From JACKBJ01 sp964549495 (GTDB taxonomy: Bacteria; Chloroflexota; Anaerolineae; Epilineales; Epilineaceae), in assembly GCA_964549495.1 (NCBI GenBank), contig CAZJWJ010000064.1, forward strand, positions 1 through 30,084: a stretch of 30,084 nucleotides of DNA, read 5' to 3'. Shown piece by piece: positions 23,194 through 30,084 of the stretch (its first letter is position 1; each line of letters begins with the position of its first letter). A model generated the notes under the pieces. It ran no database searches. It was not told the origin of the DNA and was given only the letters and a program-made list of their open reading frames with translations. The position numbers were made by a program, and so were the translations under genes.

Positions 23194-24531
23194 CTACTCC
23201 ACCTGAACCTCGAGCCAGTCGATCTCGCTCTCGTAATCGTGGCCCGAGACCCCGACCTCGACCCGGATGAGGTGGGTCGGAACGGCGCAGCCGGCGCTGC
23301 GGTTGCCGAAGGCAAAGCGGTTGCCGGCATCGAGCAGGTTGCCGCTGTCGAATTCGATCCACTGGCCCTGGGGGATCTGCTGGCCATCGATGGGACTGGG
23401 CCGGCCTTCCTCGGGCGGCAGGCTGTAGAAGCCCACCGTCCACTCGCAGCCGTCGGGGCTGGTGGTGTCGCGGTCGATGCTGCGCAGCCGCAGGATTAGC
23501 GGATACTCCGATTCCTCGATTCCACCGCCGGGCACGGACTGGTCCAGGACCCGCAAGCGGGCTTGAACGCCGATATGGATGGCGCGGCGAACGTCGAAGC
23601 CTTCCTCCGAGTCCAAGGGACCGAGCGACTGTCGGAAAAAGAGGTCGGCCGGCACGCCCTCCGAGCCTTCGCGCTCGAAGCGCAACAAGCTCTGGTCATC
23701 ATCGGGCTGCGTGACCGCCAGCGCCCGGCCCGGGGGCGCTTCGGGATCTTCGGGGCCGCGTCGACCGAACTCCCAGGCCCCTTCGGCGTCCAAACGATCG
23801 AAGTCGGAGTCGCGCACGATGTTGACCGTGCCGCGGATCGGCGGCGAAGGAGCCGCCGTCGGTCCGGTGTCGCTGCGCTCGCCGGGGCCCAGGACCACGC
23901 GCCCGTGACCGTTGGTGACGGTGATGCTCCCGCGGGCGACGCGCGCCCGGAAGCGCTCGTGATCCAAGAAGACGATCCGCGCCCGAGACTCCGGTGCCAG
24001 CGTCACCCGGCCGATGGCCCGTCCCTCGATGTCCTGCAGGTCGAGCAGGAAGCGGCGCTCGCCCCAGGTGGTTCCGATCTGCAGGCCACCGGCATAGCGT
24101 TGGGTGGGCCGCGCCTCGAGCTCCACGGTCGGCGGAACCCGGCCGGTCGAGAAGCGCGCCCGGCGCAAGCGGCGGAAGCGCAGCTGCGTATGCGGATCGA
24201 GGCTCAGGGTCGAGCCGGGCAGATCCTCGTCTACGCTGGCGTCGAAGAAGCTGATGAAGGCGGACGCAAAGTCGTCCCCGCTGCGGAGGATCCAGTCCTC
24301 GGACACGCGCCGGGAGGCCTCCTCGTCGCTGAGGGTGCCTTGTTCCCCGCCGGCCTGCAGCGCCAGCGTGCCGCGCTTGACCTCGACGCGCGCGCTCTGC
24401 TGCCGCGTCGCCGAGCGCAGGTACTCGCGGGCCGCCAGCGGCCCGCCGATGACGAGCAGCAGGAAGACCGCGAAGGAGGCCAGGAGCAAGAGCCAGGCGA
24501 CGGACTGGATGTTGTCGCGGTGGACCAGCAC
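23194..24531 (-). CDS. membrane-anchored FecR-like protein with a C-terminal lectin-like region
   Basis: The 445-residue protein (start GTG 24531, preceded by GGAG at 7 nt) has a short cytoplasmic end and one membrane helix (about 10-30, SVAWLLLLASFAVFLLLVI). Residues about 45-240 resemble a FecR-type beta domain: SARVEVKRGTLALQ, then SFFDASVDEDLPGSTLSLDP, then RARVARGSITVTNGHGRVVL. Residues about 255-445 start NIVRDSDFDRLDAEGAWEFG, a pattern of galactose-binding or carbohydrate-binding-like modules, and end in LEVQVE. No sigma factor lies nearby, so this is not the classic FecR/FecI signalling pair; a surface structural or polysaccharide-binding role is inferred. A long N-terminal extension to 24702 is possible in frame but has no protein-like character. 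Confidence 0.75.
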   Translation of the reverse strand: MLVHRDNIQSVAWLLLLASFAVFLLLVIGGPLAAREYLRSATRQQSARVEVKRGTLALQAGGEQGTLSDEEASRRVSEDWILRSGDDFASAFISFFDASVDEDLPGSTLSLDPHTQLRFRRLRRARFSTGRVPPTVELEARPTQRYAGGLQIGTTWGERRFLLDLQDIEGRAIGRVTLAPESRARIVFLDHERFRARVARGSITVTNGHGRVVLGPGERSDTGPTAAPSPPIRGTVNIVRDSDFDRLDAEGAWEFGRRGPEDPEAPPGRALAVTQPDDDQSLLRFEREGSEGVPADLFFRQSLGPLDSEEGFDVRRAIHIGVQARLRVLDQSVPGGGIEESEYPLILRLRSIDRDTTSPDGCEWTVGFYSLPPEEGRPSPIDGQQIPQGQWIEFDSGNLLDAGNRFAFGNRSAGCAVPTHLIRVEVGVSGHDYESEIDWLEVQVE

Positions 24532-24656
24532 GTGGGCTCCGTCTGTGCCGCGGCCACCCGGTGGATGGCCGCGGCCTTCGCTCGATCTCGGAGATCCGGC
24601 CGGCGCGCTGCGATGGAAGTCGCCTGTGCCACGAACCGGTCTTGATCGGTGGAGGT

Positions 24657-24673
24657 GCGCCGAGTTCCGGCGC
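24657..24673. repeat. 17-nt hairpin repeat, copy 2
   Basis: This is identical to 18934-18950: GCGCCG-AGTTC-CGGCGC. It stands 10 nt past the metallopeptidase stop. The following bases also match in part (CGAnCTCAG, which includes the TCA complement of the stop codon in both places). Confidence 0.7.
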
Positions 24674-24682
24674 GGGACGAAC

Positions 24683-25384
24683 TCAGTCGCGCCGGCCGGC
24701 AACCAGGCTGACCCAGTAGAGCAGGTTCAGGATGGCGGCGGCTGCCGCGGCCACGTAGGTCAGGGCGGCCGCGTTCAGCACCGCGTCGACGCCCTTCTGC
24801 TCGCGGGGAGAGACCAGGCCGGCATCGTAGAGGTGCTTCTTGGCCCGGCGGCTGGCGTCGAACTCCACCGGCAGCGTGACGATGGTAAAGGCCACCGCGG
24901 CCGAGAAGAGCAGGATGCCGCCCCAGGCCAGCGAGCTACCCAGTCCAGGGCTCACGCCCTGCAGGAAGAGCCCGCCGATGATGATCCAGATCCCCAGGCT
25001 CGAGCCCAGGTTGGCCGCCGGCACCAGCGAGGCCCGCAGGTTGAGCATGGCGTTGCCGGTCTTGTCCTGCTCGGCGTGGCCCAACTCGTGGGCCACGATG
25101 GCCATGGCGGCCACGCTGGGCTCCAGCGAGCCCTGGCTGAGGCGCATGACCTTGCCGCGCGGGTCGTAGTGATCGGTCATCCGCCCCTCGATGCGCTCGA
25201 CCTCGACATGCTCGAGGCCCTGGTGGCGCATCAGCGCCTCGGCGGTGGCCATGCCCGACAAGCCTCGCTCGTTGGGCACCTGGCTCCACTTGTTGTAGGC
25301 GGACTTGACCCGCCACTGGGCGAAGAGGGTGATGACCGCGGTGGGGATCATCACCAGCAGCATGTAGGTTGGGTCGAAGAACAT
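24683..25384 (-). CDS. YugP-type membrane zinc metallopeptidase (DUF1751)
   Basis: The 233-residue protein is a member of the YugP family, with an N-terminal membrane segment (about 7-22), the zinc site AMAIVAHELGHAEQ (93-106; H99, E100, H103), a third-ligand candidate E174 in TLPVEFDAS, helices at about 130-172 and a last helix at about 205-228. Conserved text outside the zinc site includes YDPRGKVMRLSQG (73-85) and ALTYVAAA. The enzyme is predicted to cleave membrane or misfolded proteins; the natural substrates are unknown. ATG 25384 has an excellent Shine-Dalgarno (AGGAGG, 8 nt away). The 17-nt hairpin repeat lies right after the stop. The gene is upstream of the FecR-like gene with 151 bases between them. 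Confidence 0.93.
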   Translation of the reverse strand: MFFDPTYMLLVMIPTAVITLFAQWRVKSAYNKWSQVPNERGLSGMATAEALMRHQGLEHVEVERIEGRMTDHYDPRGKVMRLSQGSLEPSVAAMAIVAHELGHAEQDKTGNAMLNLRASLVPAANLGSSLGIWIIIGGLFLQGVSPGLGSSLAWGGILLFSAAVAFTIVTLPVEFDASRRAKKHLYDAGLVSPREQKGVDAVLNAAALTYVAAAAAAILNLLYWVSLVAGRRD

Positions 25385-25494
25385 CTCGCGCCTCCTGGGC
25401 GGCCAGCGATCGTCGTCCTGACATCAAGGGAAGCGATCTGGCGGATCTCGAGGCCCGATGCCCGCCTCCATCGCGGGAACCGCAGCCGGTCTCA

Positions 25495-25500
25495 ATCATA
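25495..25500 (-). promoter_or_regulatory. -10 box for the metallopeptidase gene
   Basis: The minus strand reads TATGAT about 110 nt upstream of ATG 25384, in the 194-base gap after the lipoprotein gene. The gap is visibly richer in A and T than its surroundings near 25495-25560. Confidence 0.35.
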
Positions 25501-25578
25501 GCCGAGCCAAGGCGTCGCGGACGATCGCCTCGATTAGATCGATATTAGTCTCGTGCGGGCTCGCAACCCGGGAATCGA

Positions 25579-26124
25579 TCAGGGCGCTCTGCTCGCGATC
25601 GGTGGGCCGAGAGCTTCTTCGAAGGCCGCCAGCGCGGCGCCGTCCTGACCGATGTAGATGGCCAGCAGCGCCCCCTGCCGATAGACCTGCGGTTGGCCTT
25701 TCCAATCGACGTACCAGGGCTCGTCCGGCTCCTGGGGGTCCTCGATCCAATGCGGGTTGTCGGGCCGGATCAGCGCGGCGGCCGCGGCCGCTTCCGCCTC
25801 GGAGGCGTAGACGTGCAGCTCCAGGCTGTCGCCGCTGCCCAGCTCGTAGACCCGCGCCGGCCCGGGCAGGTAGTCCATCTCGGTCTCGGCGTTGAACTGG
25901 AGCTCGATGCCCCGCTCCGCCAGATGCGCTTCGAGATCGGCCGCATCCGCGATGACCGGAGGCTCTGGATCGATCGCGGCGGTGGGCTCGGAAGTCGCCA
26001 TCGGCGCCGGAGTGGGGGCCGGACCGCAGGCCGTCAGCAGCAGCAGCCCGATGGCCAGCAGGATCAAGCTGCGGGTCGAGTCGAGTTCGATCCCGCGTCG
26101 ATTGTCGGGGGTCGACATCGTCAT
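25579..26124 (-). CDS. small lipoprotein of unknown function
   Basis: The 181-residue product has a signal with lipobox LLTAC (C33), then a Pro/Thr-rich spacer (GPAPTPAPMATSEPTAA) and a compact domain of about 120 residues: LEAHLAERGIELQFNAE, then ARVYELGSGDSLELHVYASEAEAAAAAA, then YRQGALLAIYIGQDGAALAAF. The middle part is a beta-strand plus helix pattern seen in small secreted lipoproteins with unknown role; I do not recognise a named family. It should be anchored to the outer face of the membrane. It is divergent from the VWA propeller gene, with an AT-rich promoter region between them. ATG 26124 is the first of two close starts (26118 is the other) and lies about 9 nt from a CGGAG site. 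Confidence 0.82.
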   Translation of the reverse strand: MTMSTPDNRRGIELDSTRSLILLAIGLLLLTACGPAPTPAPMATSEPTAAIDPEPPVIADAADLEAHLAERGIELQFNAETEMDYLPGPARVYELGSGDSLELHVYASEAEAAAAAALIRPDNPHWIEDPQEPDEPWYVDWKGQPQVYRQGALLAIYIGQDGAALAAFEEALGPPIASRAP

Positions 26125-26161
26125 TTCGGAGACTCCGGATGCGCCGAGCGGTCGAGAGCGT

Positions 26162-26169
26162 TACAATAG
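26162..26169. promoter_or_regulatory. shared -10 region of a divergent promoter pair
   Basis: The plus strand reads TACAAT (26162-26167) and the minus strand TATTGT (26169-26164), so the same bases can serve as a -10 box in both directions. Predicted leaders are about 125 nt for the plus-strand VWA gene and about 35 nt for the minus-strand lipoprotein. Confidence 0.4.
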
Positions 26170-27687
26170 CAGACGGGGCCTGTCCGATTCCAGGCCGGGG
26201 ATGCGTGGATCAAGGATGCGAGCCGCGAATCATCGCGGTGCCGCACGTGGTTCGTCCATCGGGCCGCGCCGGGCTCGAGGGACGCGAGGAGGGGGCGGAT
26301 GTTCATGCTGCATTTCGGATCGAGCCGGACCCACCCGGCGAACTACCTGTCGCTCTTGGCGGTCATCGGCATGGTCCTGCTCTTCGCATCGCGGGCCAGC
26401 CAGCCTGCCTTGGAGACGCCGGCCGGCCAGGCCGTGCTGCCGGAGGCCTGCCTGACCGACAATCCCTTCTTCGCCACCAGCAAGTTCGCGCGCGGGGAGA
26501 CCTTCGACGACGAGCCGGCCGTGGTGGCCTTCCGCGACTCGCCGGACGACAGCGGGCATTTCGATCTGGCTCGCGTGGGCGACCTGGGTGCCGTCTACGG
26601 CATCGCCTACGACCCGGCCAAGGACCTCCTCTACGCCGGCGCTTACCACAAGCGCAACGCGCGCTACGGCCCCTTGGGTCCCGGCGGCGTATACGAGGTC
26701 GAGGTCAACGGCGGGGGCGTGCGGCCCTTCTTGACCGTGCCGAGCGCCGGCTCGAACAAGCACGACCCGGACGACAACTACGAGCCCGACGAGCTTTCGC
26801 GCGACTACGCCGGCAAGACCAGCCTCGGCGACCTCGACCTGAGCGAGGACGGCACCCAGCTCTTCGTGATGAACCTCAACGATCGGCGCATCTATCGCTA
26901 CGCCCTGCCCGACGGGACCTTGCTCGGCCGCATCGACAACGGCGGCGAGAGCAAGAACTGGTCGCGCGAAGCCCGGCCATTCGGGCTGGCCTTCCACGAC
27001 GGCTGGCTCTTCCACGCCGTGGTCAACTCCTCGGAGAATCGCCAGTCGCTGGCCAACCTCTCGATCTACGTCTTCGCCTCCCGGCCCGACGGCTCGGCCA
27101 TGCGCGAGGTAGCCCAGGTCTGGATGGGTCACGAGCGGCCGGGCAACCACGAGGACTGGCATCCCTGGCCTCAGGACGACGATCTGGGCCGCTTCTACCG
27201 CGACTACCCGCATCCCATGCCCACCGACATCGAGTTCACCGACGAGGGCCACATGGTCCTGGGCATCCGCGACCGCTACATGGACACCGGCCCCTCGCTC
27301 ACCGAGGGCTTCCGCCGAACCAACGGCGACATCCTCTTCTTGCGCAAGACCGGCGATCTGAGATGGGAGTACGACGACGAGGCCGAGGAGCATTTCCACG
27401 ACGACAACTTGCCCGGCGTCTGGGACGAGATCGCCATCGGCGGCCTGGCCCGCGTGCGCACCCGCGACGTGGTCGTCTCCACCGTCAGCGACCCCTTTCG
27501 CACCTACCCGCGCGGCGCCAGCTACCTGATCTCCGCCGGCGCGATCTGGCTGGACAACCTCACCGGCGCCGACCTGACCAGCCTGGGCAGGGGCCGCGGC
27601 CGCGAGGAGCTGATGTACAACGCGGAGTACCACGACGGCCCGCAGGGCAAGGCCATGGGCCTGGGCGACCTGGAGCTGATCTGCTAC

Positions 27688-27828
27688 ATCCCGCCCACCC
27701 CCACGCCCAGCCCCAGCCCCGAGCCCAGCGACACCCCGACCATCACCCCCACCGGCCCGCCCAGCGCGACGCCTTCGCCGACGGCCAGCCAGACCGCCAC
27801 GGCCACCGCAACCCGCACCCCGGGCCCG
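27688..27828 (+). repeat. Pro/Thr/Ser-rich linker coding repeat
   Basis: Short TP, SP and TAT repeats (PTPTPSPSPEP, then ATATATRTP) form a low-complexity linker of about 45 residues between propeller and VWA1. Such linkers are often glycosylated and let domains move. The DNA is rich in cccac/ccacc units. Confidence 0.75.
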
Positions 27829-29132
27829 ATCTACCTGCCCTATGGCGAGAAGGACAAGTACTGCCGGCCGGACGCCTTCTACACCGACGTCGTCCTGGTC
27901 CTCGACCGCTCGACCTCCATGCTGCGCCCGGTCACCGAGGGCGGCATCGCCAAGAACGCCGCCGCCCTGGCCGCCGCCCGCAGCTTCGTCTCCCTGCTCT
28001 CCCTGGAACCCGATCCTTTCGGCAACCACGACCAGGTGGCCGTCGTCGGCTTCAACGACACGGCCTGGATCGAGACCGCGCTGACCCGCGACCGCAATGC
28101 CGCCATCGCGGCCCTCGATCGCATCGAGCAGAAGACCATCGAGGGCACCCGCCTCGATTTGGCCTTCACCTGGGGCCAGAAGCCCCTGGACGGCCCAGAG
28201 CGAATCCAGGAAAACCGCCCGGTGGTCATCATGCTCACCGACGGCCTGCCCAACCGCGTGCCCTTCGGCCCCGACTCGCCCTATCCGGGCAGCCGGCGCC
28301 AGGAGGACTCGGTCCTGCAGGCCGTCGACGCGGTCAAGGCCGCCGGCACCCGCGTCTACACCATCGGCCTGGGCAATCCCAGCGACATCCTGCCCTGGCT
28401 GCTCATCGACTCGGCCAGCGAGCGTTGGATGTACCACTACGCGCCGGTGCCCGAGGACCTGGAGGGCATCTACAACCGCATCGCGGCCACCTTCGACAGC
28501 TGCGATCCCAAACCGGCGCCGACACCCTGCGTGCCGGAGGAACAACACGCCGACGTGGTCCTGGTCCTGGACATGTCCACGTCCATGTACCGGACGACCC
28601 GATCGGGCCGCACGAAACACGAGGCCGCCCTGGACGCGGCCCGCAGCTTCGTCGCCCAACTCGACCTCGAACGCGACGGTTGGGGCCGGCGCGACCAAGT
28701 CGCCATCGTCGGCTTCAACGACGAAGCCTGGACCGAGGTCGGCATGTCCGACGACCGAGCGGCCGTCATGGCCGCCATCGACCGGCTGCCGGACCGGATC
28801 GCCGAGGGCACCCGCCTCGACCTCGCGCTCGAGGAAGGCCAGCGCGCGATGGGCTTCGGCCCGCGTCTGCAGCCCAATCAGCCGGTGGTGGTCCTCCTGA
28901 CCGACGGCCTGCCCAACCGGGTACCCTTCGGACCCGGCACCGCACACCCGGAGTGCGACCGCCAGGAATGCACGGTCCTGAAGCTCGCGACCGCCGCCAA
29001 GCAGGCCGGCAGCCGGCTCTTCACCATCGGCCTGGGCGAGTCCAGCGACGTGCTGCGCGTCCTGCTCGAGGAGGCCGCGACCTCGCCCGACCACTACTAC
29101 TTCGCGCCGGACGGCGAGGACCTGGAGGCCAT

Positions 29133-30084
<952 letters not shown>

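Noticed and set aside
24532..24702. N-terminal extension of the FecR-like protein to 24702
   Set aside because: The added 57 residues are rich in Arg, Gly and Pro and would place the membrane helix deep inside; GTG 24531 has a GGAG site 7 nt upstream. The extension would also overlap the end of the metallopeptidase gene.
27694..27828. CRISPR-like or minisatellite array
   Set aside because: The short repeats are codon-level TP/SP repeats within the linker of the VWA gene; there are no regular spacers.

Overview
The window reads as one end of a contig from a very GC-rich bacterium (about 70% G+C by eye). I would place it in the Chloroflexota (Anaerolineae-like), with moderate confidence. The reasons are inference from gene style: a beta-propeller protein with a Thr/Pro-rich linker, an 'IYLP' motif and VWA domains; a phospholipase D-like protein with an 'IHLP' motif near its end; a fused ChlI/ChlD chelatase; a Uma2 protein; a YugP-type metallopeptidase; and a FecR-like membrane protein. 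No rRNA, tRNA, CRISPR array, insertion sequence or phage gene was seen. No gap between genes exceeds about 220 bases.

Layout. 1-1518 (-): 5' part of a TPR lipoprotein that runs off the left edge. 1737-2696 (+): homocysteine S-methyltransferase. 2774-3325 (-): Uma2 protein. 3391-5057 (-): two overlapping genes, a membrane-anchored thermonuclease and a DUF3820-like/TM/OB-fold protein. 5183-5955 (-): two overlapping membrane genes, one with LysM. 6172-18772 (-): a surface-polysaccharide operon. Its first gene is an atypical receiver/winged-helix regulator, followed by a Wzy/ligase-type membrane protein with TPRs, a flippase, a GT2, three GT4s, an ExoA-like GT2 and an initiating sugar-phosphate transferase. 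Most of these genes overlap by 4 nt or are separated by under 20 nt. 18960-20866 (-): a GAF histidine kinase and a canonical response regulator, translationally coupled. 21037-23106 (+): the ChlI-ChlD fused AAA+/VWA protein. 23194-26124 (-): FecR-like membrane protein, YugP-type metallopeptidase and a lipoprotein. 26299-29172 (+): secreted propeller protein with two VWA domains. 29133-30020 (-): a phospholipase D-like protein with no 5' end. The last ~65 bases are almost pure C, probably a sequencing artefact.

How the parts fit. The 6-18 kb block holds a complete set for a Wzx/Wzy-type polysaccharide: initiation on a lipid carrier, chain extension by five glycosyltransferases, export and polymerisation or ligation. 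Two regulatory layers lie directly upstream. The flanks are mostly cell-envelope proteins. I found no clearly new defence or metabolic system. The items most worth following are the degenerate receiver heading the polysaccharide operon, the nuclease/OB pair, the tandem-VWA propeller protein, a 17-nt hairpin repeated after two unrelated stop codons, and a set of extended -10 promoters of which two predict leaderless mRNAs.
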